A DNA stretch of 36,310 bases, from positions 1 to 36,310 of the forward strand of contig JACQRQ010000268.1 of NCBI GenBank assembly GCA_016206405.1. Direction: 5' to 3'. Each line of letters opens with the position of its first letter. The stretch's first letter is position 1. The DNA comes from Elusimicrobiota bacterium. Its GTDB lineage: Bacteria > Elusimicrobiota > Elusimicrobia > O2-12-FULL-59-9. The notes below the pieces were generated by a model that did not search any database, was not told the DNA's origin, and saw only the letters and a program-made list of their open reading frames with translations. Made by a program: the position numbers and the translations under genes. Of this stretch, positions 15,941 to 24,120 are shown piece by piece.

Positions 15941-16966
15941 ATGCGCGCGACGGCGCTGGAAATTCCTCTCGTCTCACCTCCCGGCAATTTGCCGGGCCGG
16001 ACTTCCAGCGGCCTGGAAGGAGCGATACTTCGCGCTCTGGCGTACGCGGACGTCTTCGACTACCCGCTGTCTTTGGAAGAAATCCACCGCTACCTGGACG
16101 GATCGCAAGCCTCCAAAGAAGAAACGCTCTCCATTTTGTCGAGCCATCGGATGCGCCGGGAGGTCGGCCGGCTGCGGGGCTTGTATGCGCTGGCGGGGCG
16201 CGAAAATCTGGCCGGGACGCGCCTTCGCCGCGCCCAATTTTGCGCCCGGCTGTGGCCGCGGGCGCTGCGATACGGCCGCTGCATCGGCCGGCTTCCCTTC
16301 GTGCGGCTGGTCGCCGTCACGGGCGGCCTGGCGATGAACAACGTGGACCCCGATGGAGACGTCGACATCGATTATTTCATCGTCACGGCGCCGCGGCGGT
16401 TGTGGCTCTGCCGCTTGGCGGTTCTGGCTCTGACCAAGGCCGCCTCCCGGTTCGGCTTCCGGCTTTGCGCCAATTACTTTCTTTCCGAACAGGCGATGCG
16501 GGTGCCTGAAAGAAATCTTTACACCGCACGGGAAATCTGCCAGATGGTTCCCGTGGCGGGCATGGAAACTTATAGAGAACTTCGCCGGCTCAATGATTGG
16601 ACCTCCGATTTCCTGCCAAACGCGGGCCAAGAACCCGATACCGGCTTTCTTAATAAGCGTTGGGCTCCCGCTCCGGCCGTCCGGGAACCTCTCCAACGTC
16701 TGGCTGAAGCAACGTTAAGAAGGAGGGCTTTCGACCCCCTCGAAGGCTGGGCCATGAACCGCCTCTCTAGAAAACTGGTCAAGCTAAGCATCTTGGCCGA
16801 AGCCGAAGCGCGGGCCACCTTCACTCCCGATTGGCAAAAATCGGTGCGACTGGGCAAATATCCCGCAATCATGGAAGCTTTCCAGCGGCGGCTTGACCGC
16901 CTCGGGCTTGCGGAACGTGGGCCGGAGCGCGGCCGTCAAAAAATCCTGCTTCCCGCTTTCCAATGA
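15941..16966 (+). CDS. Nucleotidyltransferase-fold protein with N-terminal winged-helix-like region
   Basis: First gene of the radical SAM operon, 341 residues. The N-terminal part (ILRALAYADVFDYPLSLEEI, about residues 29-48) looks like a winged-helix DNA-binding-like segment. The middle part (VAVTGGLAMNNVDPDGDVDI, then DYFIVTAPRRLW) resembles the GS-x-DxD core of minimal nucleotidyltransferases, with paired Asp residues able to bind a metal. The GS serine of the classical motif is replaced by GG. The C-terminal half is helical and basic. The substrate is unknown. The stop overlaps the next start as ATGA, so it is translationally coupled to the following radical SAM gene. Confidence 0.7.
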   Translation: MRATALEIPLVSPPGNLPGRTSSGLEGAILRALAYADVFDYPLSLEEIHRYLDGSQASKEETLSILSSHRMRREVGRLRGLYALAGRENLAGTRLRRAQFCARLWPRALRYGRCIGRLPFVRLVAVTGGLAMNNVDPDGDVDIDYFIVTAPRRLWLCRLAVLALTKAASRFGFRLCANYFLSEQAMRVPERNLYTAREICQMVPVAGMETYRELRRLNDWTSDFLPNAGQEPDTGFLNKRWAPAPAVREPLQRLAEATLRRRAFDPLEGWAMNRLSRKLVKLSILAEAEARATFTPDWQKSVRLGKYPAIMEAFQRRLDRLGLAERGPERGRQKILLPAFQ

Positions 16967-18558
16967 AGATATTGATCGCTCAACCCTATTTCAGGGTCCT
17001 GGACCCGGCCGAGTGGAAAAACCAGATGCCTTATCCGGCTCTGAGCGCGCTTTACGCGGCGACCGTCCTGCGCGGCTTGGGGCACGATATCCATTTTTTC
17101 GACGGCATGCTGGCTTCACGCCCAAAAAACCTGGATGACGAACTGCGGGATCTTCGGCCCGACCTTTTTTTGCTCTTGGACGACGATTTCAACTATCTGA
17201 CGAAGATGTGCCTGTCCAACATGCGCCGCGCCGCGCTCAAAGCTCTGGAAACAGCCCAGGAACTGGGCATTGCTGCCTTTATTCACTCCTCCGACGCCGC
17301 CGATCACCCGCGGCCGTATCTGGAACGAGGGGCATGGGCGGTGATTTTGCAGGAAGCGGAGAGCGCCCTTCCCGACGTCATCACCGCCATCGAAAAGGGA
17401 AATTTCAAGCAAACCCGCGAAAAAATACCGGGACTGCTTTTGGGGGGCGGCGAACGGAGTCCAAAAAGGGAGGCGCTCAAGGATTTGGATCTTCTGCCGG
17501 AGCCGGATTATGATTTCGTCGACCTCGCCGCCTACAGGAAAATTTGGATTAAAAACCACGGATATTTTTCGCTCAACATCTCCACGGCCCGGGGCTGTCC
17601 CTTCGGCTGCAATTGGTGCGCCAAACCTCTTTATGGCCAAGCCTACCACAGCCATTCCCCCGCCAGAGTGGCCGGACGCATGCGTCGCTTAAGCCGGCGC
17701 TACAACGCCGACCATTTCTGGATCACCGACGATATCTTCGGTTTGAAGCCCGGTTGGCTCAGGGAGTTCGCCCGCGAATGCGCCTCTCAAGACGCGCGCG
17801 TTCCATATAAATGCCTGTCCCGGGCCGATTTGCTTCTCCGGGACGGCACGGTGGAGCTTCTAAAGCGTTCCGGATGCAGAACCATCTGGCTCGGAGCCGA
17901 ATCCGGCAGCCAGAAAGTGTTGAACGCCATGGAAAAAGGCGTTTCGGTGGAGCAGATCTACGAGGCGGCGCGCCTGGTGCGCCGCGAAAACATGGAGATC
18001 GCTTTTTTCCTGCAGATCGGGTACCCGGAAGAAACATGGGACGATATTTCGCTGACGCGGAAAATGGTCCGGGACTTGACGCCGGACGGCCTGGGCATTT
18101 CCGTCTCCTATCCGCTTCCCGGCACTAAATTTTTTGAGCGGGTATCCAGCCGGCAGCTCTCCAAAACCCGCTGGACCCACTCCAAGGATTTGGATCTTTT
18201 GTTTGCCGGAACCTACGGACGGCAATTTTACCGGTTTCTGCAGCGCTTTATTCACGCCGAGCACCGTATTTTCAGGATCTGCAGAAACAAACAATGGCGG
18301 CAATGGCATCGCCTGGCGGCCTCCATCTTGAGATGGACGTTCTACGGCGCGCTGTTGGCGATCAAGTCTTGCGTGGAGCGTCCCGCCCGCCCAGCGCCCC
18401 GCGTCCGATCGAACACTCGATCACTCGACCACTTGAGCACTGATCACTCTACCGCTCGCCCACTTTACCACTCTACCACTCTGCCGCCGTATCACTCTAT
18501 CACTCTACCACTTTACCACTCTACCACTGGTGGACAAGTTAAGGTGGACTCAATATGA
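16963..18558 (+). CDS. B12-binding-type radical SAM protein with repeat-encoded C-terminus
   Basis: Radical SAM enzyme of the cobalamin-dependent class (BchE/HpnP-like architecture), 531 residues. Residues about 1-140 resemble a Rossmann-like B12-binding domain (LSALYAATVLRGLGHDIHFF). The radical SAM domain has the cluster motif CPFGCNWC (Cys212, 216, 219), then FWITDDIFG, the SAM-binding LGAESGSQKVLNAMEKG and QIGYPEE. Such enzymes often methylate or rearrange unactivated carbons, but the substrate here is unknown. The last 50 residues are low-complexity with an 8-residue periodicity (LYHSTTLP-like) because the octanucleotide repeat lies in frame. The natural end was probably near residue 475. 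The stop overlaps the next start as ATGA. Confidence 0.85.
   Translation: MKILIAQPYFRVLDPAEWKNQMPYPALSALYAATVLRGLGHDIHFFDGMLASRPKNLDDELRDLRPDLFLLLDDDFNYLTKMCLSNMRRAALKALETAQELGIAAFIHSSDAADHPRPYLERGAWAVILQEAESALPDVITAIEKGNFKQTREKIPGLLLGGGERSPKREALKDLDLLPEPDYDFVDLAAYRKIWIKNHGYFSLNISTARGCPFGCNWCAKPLYGQAYHSHSPARVAGRMRRLSRRYNADHFWITDDIFGLKPGWLREFARECASQDARVPYKCLSRADLLLRDGTVELLKRSGCRTIWLGAESGSQKVLNAMEKGVSVEQIYEAARLVRRENMEIAFFLQIGYPEETWDDISLTRKMVRDLTPDGLGISVSYPLPGTKFFERVSSRQLSKTRWTHSKDLDLLFAGTYGRQFYRFLQRFIHAEHRIFRICRNKQWRQWHRLAASILRWTFYGALLAIKSCVERPARPAPRVRSNTRSLDHLSTDHSTARPLYHSTTLPPYHSITLPLYHSTTGGQVKVDSI
18409..18533. repeat. Degenerate octanucleotide tandem repeat, array 4 (in coding sequence)
   Basis: The longest array. 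A diverged start (GATCGAACACTCGATC and similar) leads into ACTCTACC/ACTTTACC units and ends in CCACTCTACCACTGGTGG. It encodes the tail of the preceding radical SAM protein. Its end lies about 7 bases before AAGGTGG, the ribosome-binding site of the next gene. Confidence 0.8.
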
Positions 18559-20015
18559 GCGACATCCTTTTATCGCACGCTTATTTCATCGCCGAAGACC
18601 CCCGGGAGCAAGGGATCATGAAGCCTTATCCTCCTCTGGGCCTGCTCTACATCAGCTCCCACCTCAAAGCCAAGGGCTTTGCCGTGGACCTCTTCGACGG
18701 CACTTTCAAAAGCATGCCTGACTTCGAAAACCACCTCTGGACGACGCGCCCCCCCGTGACGGGCCTGTACTGCACGTTAATGAGCAAGCCTCACGTCCTG
18801 AAAATGATCCAACTGTGCAAGGCCGCGGGAAGCCGGGTTATTTTAGGAGGGCCTGAGCCGCCGCCATACGCCCTCGAGTACCTTCGCTCCGGCGCCGACG
18901 TCGTCGTGCATGGCGAGGGGGAACTGGCGCTGCAAGAGCTCATCCCCCATCTCAAGCGCTTCGGCGCCGCGGGTCTCAACTCCATTGAGGGCATTTCCTT
19001 TCTTGACGAGGACGGCCGCTTGGTTCAAACGCCGCCGCGAGCCCAAATTATAAACCTCTCCCAACAGCCTTGGCCGGACCGCGAAGCCATCGACATGGAC
19101 CGCTATCTGGGGGCGTGGAAAACGCATCACGGATCAAGCTCGGTCTCGCTCATCACGGCCCGCGGCTGCCCCTATACCTGCGCCTGGTGCAGCCACTCCG
19201 TCTTCGGCGAAACTCACCGCCGCCGGCAGCCCGGGGAAGTCGCCGAGGAAATCGCCTGGCTCCAAAATAAATACGCCCCGGACCGGCTTTGGTACGCCGA
19301 CGACGTCTTTACCATCCATCGCGGCTGGATTCTGGAATTCGCAAGGGAGCTAAAAAAACGCGGCCTTAAAATTCCCTTTGAATGCATTTCTCGGGCCGAC
19401 CGCCTCGATGACGCGCTCATCGCCGCGCTTTGCGAAATGGGCTGCTTCCGGCTCTGGATAGGCGCCGAAAGCGGGTCCCAGAAAATCCTCGACGCCATGC
19501 GGCGCCGGACCACGATTGAAGACGTCCGATTAAAAACCAGGAGCCTGCAAAATAACGGCATTCAGGTTGGGATGTTCGTCATGCTCGGCTACGAAGGCGA
19601 GCAATGCTCCGACATCGAGGCGACGGTGGACCACCTCAAAAAGTCCGCTCCGGATGTTTTCTTGAGCACGGTCGCCTATCCCATCAAAGGCACCCGCTAT
19701 TATGAGGCCGTTTCGGATAAAATCGTTTCCAGCTTAAGCTGGCCCGCGCGCACCGACCGCGACCTCAAAATATCGGGCCGGCGCTCCAAAAGGTTCTATG
19801 CCCACGCGACCCGCTGGATGGACAACGAGGTGAATTTCCATAAATTGCGGGTCCAAAATTCTCTCAACCTTCCCCGCATGCTCAAGCTCTTGGCCAACGC
19901 CAAGCGCGGCCGTCTCGGCATGTGGTGGACCCGCAACGAGACGGAGGAGGACCCGTCGCAAGGCGCCGGCGGGCGCGGCTGGCCCGCCCGAGACCGGGCG
20001 GAGGCCGCATGGTGA
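18555..20015 (+). CDS. B12-binding-type radical SAM protein
   Basis: Second cobalamin-type radical SAM enzyme, 486 residues. The N-terminal B12-binding-like domain (PPLGLLYISSHLKAKGFAV, later VILGGPEP and VVHGEGE) is followed by the radical SAM core with CPYTCAWC (Cys205, 209, 212), WYADDVFTIHRGW, WIGAESGSQKILDAM and FVMLGYEGEQ. It is a paralogue of the preceding gene but clearly diverged, so the two probably act on different steps. A ribosome-binding site (AAGGTGG, 18541-18547) precedes the start. The last 25 residues are Gly/Arg/Glu-rich and lack a recognisable fold. It overlaps the following methyltransferase by 7 nt. Confidence 0.87.
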   Translation: MSDILLSHAYFIAEDPREQGIMKPYPPLGLLYISSHLKAKGFAVDLFDGTFKSMPDFENHLWTTRPPVTGLYCTLMSKPHVLKMIQLCKAAGSRVILGGPEPPPYALEYLRSGADVVVHGEGELALQELIPHLKRFGAAGLNSIEGISFLDEDGRLVQTPPRAQIINLSQQPWPDREAIDMDRYLGAWKTHHGSSSVSLITARGCPYTCAWCSHSVFGETHRRRQPGEVAEEIAWLQNKYAPDRLWYADDVFTIHRGWILEFARELKKRGLKIPFECISRADRLDDALIAALCEMGCFRLWIGAESGSQKILDAMRRRTTIEDVRLKTRSLQNNGIQVGMFVMLGYEGEQCSDIEATVDHLKKSAPDVFLSTVAYPIKGTRYYEAVSDKIVSSLSWPARTDRDLKISGRRSKRFYAHATRWMDNEVNFHKLRVQNSLNLPRMLKLLANAKRGRLGMWWTRNETEEDPSQGAGGRGWPARDRAEAAW

Positions 20016-20815
20016 GCCGGGCGCAGGAAGCGTCCCCTTTCGACGCGGTCGCCCGGGATTACGACCGCACCTTCACTTTTACGACTCTCGGCCGGATGCT
20101 GCGCGCTCGAGTTTGGGAGCACTTGGCCGAGCATTTCAAGGCGGGCGAGCGCGTCCTGGATTTGGCGTGCGGCACCGGCGAAGACGCCGTCTGGCTGGCC
20201 CAACGAGGCGTACGGGTCGCCGCCGCGGACGCTTCCGGAACAATGCTCGACATCGCCCGCGCCAAAGCCGCGCGCGCCGGGATTGCCGGCGGGATAGAAT
20301 TTAGAAGCCTGCGCATCGAACGACTGCCGGCCTATGCCTCCCAACAGCCCCCCTTTTCTTTTGACGGCGCCTTCTCCAATTTCGGAGGACTCAACGCGGT
20401 GGAAGACAGAACGCCCGTCTTTGAGGCTTTGTTCCGCCTGCTTAAACCCGGCGGCAAGCTGATTCTGGTCGTGATGGGCCCCTGCTGCCCCTGGGAGATC
20501 GCCGGAAATATCCTGCGCCTTGAGCCGCGCAAAGCTTTCCGGCGCTGGAAGAAAAGCGCGCCGGCGATCATCGGCGGCCGCGCCCTTCGCGTCCGCTATC
20601 CGTCGGCCGCAAAGCTTCAAAAGGAGCTTTCCGGAAATTTCCGCCTCATCGATGCGCAAAGCCTGGGCTTATGGCTGCCGACGACCGAGTTCAGGGGGCT
20701 GGCGCACCAATGGCCCCGTCTCTTCGCTTTTCTCAATCGCCTGGAAAAATCTACCGCCTCCATCACCCGAGGCTGGGGAGACCACTCCATTGTCATCGCC
20801 GCGAGAAAGCCTTAA
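20009..20815 (+). CDS. Class I SAM-dependent methyltransferase
   Basis: A 268-residue methyltransferase of the UbiE/Methyltransf_11 type. Motif I is VLDLACGTGEDAVWLA, followed by AAADASGTMLDIAR (the acidic residue that binds the ribose), FSNFGGLNAV and LLKPGGKLILVVM. The N-terminal FDAVARDYDRTF is also typical. I chose the ATG at 20009 because it overlaps the preceding stop and gives the usual start just before FDAVARDYD; the frame continues further upstream without support. The acceptor, perhaps the product of the neighbouring radical SAM enzymes or a lipid-linked sugar, is unknown. Confidence 0.87.
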   Translation: MVSRAQEASPFDAVARDYDRTFTFTTLGRMLRARVWEHLAEHFKAGERVLDLACGTGEDAVWLAQRGVRVAAADASGTMLDIARAKAARAGIAGGIEFRSLRIERLPAYASQQPPFSFDGAFSNFGGLNAVEDRTPVFEALFRLLKPGGKLILVVMGPCCPWEIAGNILRLEPRKAFRRWKKSAPAIIGGRALRVRYPSAAKLQKELSGNFRLIDAQSLGLWLPTTEFRGLAHQWPRLFAFLNRLEKSTASITRGWGDHSIVIAARKP

Positions 20816-21527
20816 CAACGCCCATCGCCTGACAGGCTGGAGAGCCCGTTGGACGCGCCGCTGGCTGTCGCTGAAATACCGGATTTTTCACCGAGGGTAT
20901 CGTCGTCTTGTCTTGGAAAAAATCCCCGAAGCGGCGTTCGTGGTTCTTCCGGACGTCTTCAACCCCGTTTTATTTCGCATCGGCCCGTTTTTGGGAAGGG
21001 CCGCTTCCAAGCTGATCGCCTCAAAGGCGGCTGCCTCCGCCGCGAACGCGCCCATCCGGGTTTTGGATGTCGGAACCGGTTCCGGGGTCTGCGCCGTCCT
21101 CGCCGCCCAGGCAGGAGCGGCGGCGGTGGCCACAGACATCAATCCGGAGGCGGTGCGCTGCGCCAAAATCAACGCCCTGCTCAACGACCTCGAAGAGCGC
21201 ATCGAGGTGCGGCGGAAAAACTTATTAGAGGACCTCCATGGAGAAAGGTTCGACCTTGTGTTGTTCAGCCCGCCGTTTTATATCGGCCGGCCTCGAGACT
21301 GGCTGGACTGCGCCTGGCGCAGCGAGGACGTCTTTGAGCGCTTCGCGGAGGGTTTGCCGGCGGCGTTAAAACCGGACGGGCAAGCCCTGATCGCCCTTTC
21401 CACCGATGGAGCCGGCCAATATTTCTTAAATTTGATGCGGCAGCGCGGATTCGACGTGTCCCTCCATCAGCAAGAGCATTGGGGAAATGAAATCGCCGCC
21501 ATCTACAGCGTCCGGCCCCAAGGATAA
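20790..21527 (+). CDS. HemK/PrmC-like methyltransferase
   Basis: Methyltransferase with motif I VLDVGTGSGVCAVLAA, the acidic loop VATDINPEAVRCAKINA and FDLVLFSPPFYIG, where SPPF stands for the NPPY motif of N- or amide-directed methyltransferases. About 245 residues. It looks like PrmC without the N-terminal substrate-recognition domain, so it is probably not the release-factor enzyme. The start is uncertain: no in-frame ATG lies near the expected position, and a TTG at 20790 that overlaps the previous gene is the best candidate. It lies between the methyltransferase and the third radical SAM gene. Confidence 0.75.
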   Translation: MSSPRESLNNAHRLTGWRARWTRRWLSLKYRIFHRGYRRLVLEKIPEAAFVVLPDVFNPVLFRIGPFLGRAASKLIASKAAASAANAPIRVLDVGTGSGVCAVLAAQAGAAAVATDINPEAVRCAKINALLNDLEERIEVRRKNLLEDLHGERFDLVLFSPPFYIGRPRDWLDCAWRSEDVFERFAEGLPAALKPDGQALIALSTDGAGQYFLNLMRQRGFDVSLHQQEHWGNEIAAIYSVRPQG

Positions 21528-21541
21528 AGGACGGCGCGCCG

Positions 21542-23017
21542 ATGATTATTTTATACAACCCTCAAAGCAGCGCGGCCCGCAAGCCTATTCTTCCGATGTC
21601 GCTCCTGGCTCTGGCCGCGCAGTTGGAAGGGCGCCGCCCTTGCCGGATCATCGACGGCAACTTGGACGATCATCCGGTGGACAGCATCGCCCGGATCATC
21701 GGCGAGAATTCTGCCGGCGTTCTTGGAGTCACGGTGATGCCCGGCCCCCAATTGTTGGCCGCTACGCGGGACTGCCGGGCGATCAAAAACCGCTTTCCCC
21801 ACGTGACCATCGTTTGGGGGGGCTACTTCCCCACGCAGCACCCGCGCCCCTGCCTCAACGCCCCCTACGTGGATTTCGCGCTCCAAGGACACGCTGACTT
21901 CGCCTTGCATGCCTTCTTGGAGATGCTCGAGGGGCGCATGCGCCCATCGGAGGTGCCGGGATTGGTCTACCGGGATCCATCCGGCGGCTCCGTGCGGCAG
22001 GTTCCGGCGGGACCGGTTCCCCACCCCGCGCATCTGCCCCCTTTTCCCTATCACCGGGTGCCGATGCAGCGCTATATCCGCAACACCTATCTCGGTTCGC
22101 GCACCTTGCCGGACCACACCAGTTACGGCTGCCCGTTTTTTTGCAATTTCTGCGGCGTCGTCAAACTCGCCAACGGCAGGTGGCTGGCCCAGTCGGCCGA
22201 ACGCATCGCCGGGAATGTGGCGATGATGATGCGCCGCTGGAACGTCAACGCCGTCGAGTTTTTCGACAATAATTTCTTTGTCCAAGAGGCTCGCGTGGCC
22301 GAGTTCGCCGACCGCATAAAGAAGTTTGGAATCGGCTGGTGGGGAGAGGGGCGCATCGACACCATGCTCCAATTCGACGATCGGACCTGGCGCGCTATGG
22401 CGGAAAGCGGCTTGCGCATGGTTTTTTTGGGCGCCGAATCCGGTTCCGATGAGACGCTCAAAAGAATGAAAAAGCAAGGGACAGCCTGCGCCGCGAAAAC
22501 GCTGGCGATGGCCCAAAAATGCGCCCAATGGGGAATTATTCCGGAATTTTCCTTCATGCTCGGAAATCCGCCGGACCCGGAAAAAGACGCGCAAGCGACG
22601 ACGGCCTTCATACGCAAGCTCAAAAAAATCAATCCTCAAGCCGAGATAATCCTTTATCACTACACCCCGGTTCCGCTTCAGGGAGAACTTTACGAGGCGG
22701 CACAGGGACGAGGATTCCGCTTTCCTGAACGCTTGGAGGAATGGGTGCGCCCGGAGTGGCAGCGGGTAGCCGCGCATCGCCCCGAATCCATGCCCTGGTT
22801 CTCCTCCAACCTGACAAGCCGTATTCGTAATTTTGAAAAAGTGCTCAATGCCTATTACCCCACGGCCACCGACATCAAGCTGGGGAAACTGCATAGGTTG
22901 TTCTTGCGCGGCCTGAGCGCTTGGCGCTACCGCCTGCATTTTTACCGACTGCCCTGGGAACTGCGCGCCGCAAACCGCCTCTTGAAATATCAGCGCCCGG
23001 AAACTTCGGGATTTTAA
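21542..23017 (+). CDS. B12-binding-type radical SAM protein
   Basis: Third cobalamin-type radical SAM enzyme of the operon, 491 residues. The N-terminal domain has PMSLLALAAQLEG and VTIVWGGYFPTQHP, typical of a B12-binding fold. The radical SAM core has CPFFCNFC (Cys197, 201, 204), then FFDNNFFV, FLGAESGSDETLKRM and FSFMLGNPPDPEKD. The C-terminal domain (HYTPVPLQGELYEAAQGRG) is the usual extension of this class. The next gene starts immediately after its stop with no intervening base, which suggests coupled translation. Its role is unknown. Confidence 0.87.
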   Translation: MIILYNPQSSAARKPILPMSLLALAAQLEGRRPCRIIDGNLDDHPVDSIARIIGENSAGVLGVTVMPGPQLLAATRDCRAIKNRFPHVTIVWGGYFPTQHPRPCLNAPYVDFALQGHADFALHAFLEMLEGRMRPSEVPGLVYRDPSGGSVRQVPAGPVPHPAHLPPFPYHRVPMQRYIRNTYLGSRTLPDHTSYGCPFFCNFCGVVKLANGRWLAQSAERIAGNVAMMMRRWNVNAVEFFDNNFFVQEARVAEFADRIKKFGIGWWGEGRIDTMLQFDDRTWRAMAESGLRMVFLGAESGSDETLKRMKKQGTACAAKTLAMAQKCAQWGIIPEFSFMLGNPPDPEKDAQATTAFIRKLKKINPQAEIILYHYTPVPLQGELYEAAQGRGFRFPERLEEWVRPEWQRVAAHRPESMPWFSSNLTSRIRNFEKVLNAYYPTATDIKLGKLHRLFLRGLSAWRYRLHFYRLPWELRAANRLLKYQRPETSGF

Positions 23018-23737
23018 ATGCTCGCCCGCCGGCTTCTCCAACCGCTTAAGACCGCCAATATGAGATTTTTTCCGGATTCTTTCCCCTACGCTCCGGATTG
23101 GGTCGTTCTGGGGGTCAACAACGCCTGCAACCTGCGTTGCAAAATGTGCGACGTGGGCGCCGGCTACAAGGCGAGCAACTTCTACCACAATATGACTGGC
23201 GCAAAGCCCTTGAACATGCCCCGGGAGCTTATTTTTAAGATCATTGATGAGACCGCGCGCTATTTTCCGAAAGCTAAGCTGGGCTACGGCTTCACCGAAC
23301 CGCTGCTTTATCCGCATCTGGTCGAATCCATTCGCTATGCCAAACAAAAACGGCTAACCACGGCGCTGACGACCAACGCCTTCGGATTGGAGCGCCTGGC
23401 GGTGGATTTGGCGTTGGCGGGGCTGGATGAAGTGAGCGTCTCGCTGGATGGCCCGCCGGAAATTCACAACGCCATCCGGGGCCACGCGCGCTCCTTTGCC
23501 GGCGCTTTTGAGGGAATCAAAAAGATTTTCAAGATCAAAGGCCCTGCGCCCGAAGTTTCCATATTTTGCGCCGTCACGGAGTGGAACATCGGCCACTTGG
23601 TGAGATTTGCGGAATTGTTTAAATCCTTTCCGCTCCGCCGGCTCGGTTTTTGCATACGAACTTTACCCCGCCCGATGTTGCCGGGGCGCACAATGCCCTC
23701 TATGGTCGTCTATACCCCGCCACCATTTCCAGTATGA
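23018..23737 (+). CDS. Radical SAM/SPASM protein, 5' part of a frameshifted gene
   Basis: N-terminal radical SAM domain with CNLRCKMC (Cys37, 41, 44), GYGFTEPLLYPHL and VSVSLDGPPEIHNAIRG. It matches radical SAM enzymes with a C-terminal SPASM domain. After RRLGF (codons about 23638-23651) the frame turns into nonsense rich in Pro and Arg and stops at 23737. The family's continuation is found in another frame from 23650. Adding one T to the run of five T at 23647-23651 would give GFLHTNFTPPDV, which joins the two parts without a gap. So the real gene is one of about 365 residues, 23018-24117, broken by one base. It is either inactivated, affected by a sequencing error, or read by slippage. Confidence 0.75.
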   Translation: MLARRLLQPLKTANMRFFPDSFPYAPDWVVLGVNNACNLRCKMCDVGAGYKASNFYHNMTGAKPLNMPRELIFKIIDETARYFPKAKLGYGFTEPLLYPHLVESIRYAKQKRLTTALTTNAFGLERLAVDLALAGLDEVSVSLDGPPEIHNAIRGHARSFAGAFEGIKKIFKIKGPAPEVSIFCAVTEWNIGHLVRFAELFKSFPLRRLGFCIRTLPRPMLPGRTMPSMVVYTPPPFPV

Positions 23738-24117
23738 AGGAAATCAACATCGAAAGAATGGACCTAAACGTCTTGTGGCGCGAGATCAAAGCCGTCGAGG
23801 AACAACCCTTTCCCTTCCCGGTCGTTTTTTCACCGAGGCTGATAGATTTTCAGGCGCTACAAGATTTTTACCTAAAACCCGGCAAATTCATCGGCGCGCG
23901 CTGCTACGATGCCTTCCGGATGCTCATGATCAAATCCGACGGTTCCGCCATGCCGGCCCACAGCCGTTGTTACAAAATAGAGGCCGGGAATCTATATCAG
24001 CAGAGTTTAAAGGATATTTGGCGATCCGAAGCGATCCGCCGCTTTCGAAAGACGCTGACCGCAGCCGGCGGTCTTTTGCCCGCCTGCGCCAGGTGCTGCA
24101 GCGCCTTCTCCACCTGA
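23650..24117 (+). CDS. SPASM domain, 3' part of the frameshifted radical SAM gene
   Basis: The C-terminal half of the radical SAM/SPASM protein, beginning with HTNFTPPDVAGAHN. The SPASM-like part has RCYDAFRMLMIKSDG, EAGNLYQQSLKDIWRS and LPACARCCS. These cysteines would hold the auxiliary iron-sulfur cluster. Start TTG at 23650 is formal only: the reading frame is not expected to be translated alone. The gene ends 3 nt before the glycosyltransferase gene. Confidence 0.65.
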   Translation: MHTNFTPPDVAGAHNALYGRLYPATISSMKEINIERMDLNVLWREIKAVEEQPFPFPVVFSPRLIDFQALQDFYLKPGKFIGARCYDAFRMLMIKSDGSAMPAHSRCYKIEAGNLYQQSLKDIWRSEAIRRFRKTLTAAGGLLPACARCCSAFST

Positions 24118-24120
24118 CCC

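Noticed and set aside
18409..18533. Possible CRISPR array.
   Set aside because: The units are 8 bases, degenerate and without spacers, and no cas genes are near.
20520..20789. The N-terminal 90 codons of the open frame leading into the PrmC-like methyltransferase.
   Set aside because: This part overlaps the well-supported upstream methyltransferase in another frame and has no similarity to PrmC-type N-terminal domains.
21551..23347. A 598-codon minus-strand open frame.
   Set aside because: It lies opposite a radical SAM gene with an intact cluster motif; composition is that of a shadow (Arg, Gly, Ala, Val) and no domain is visible.
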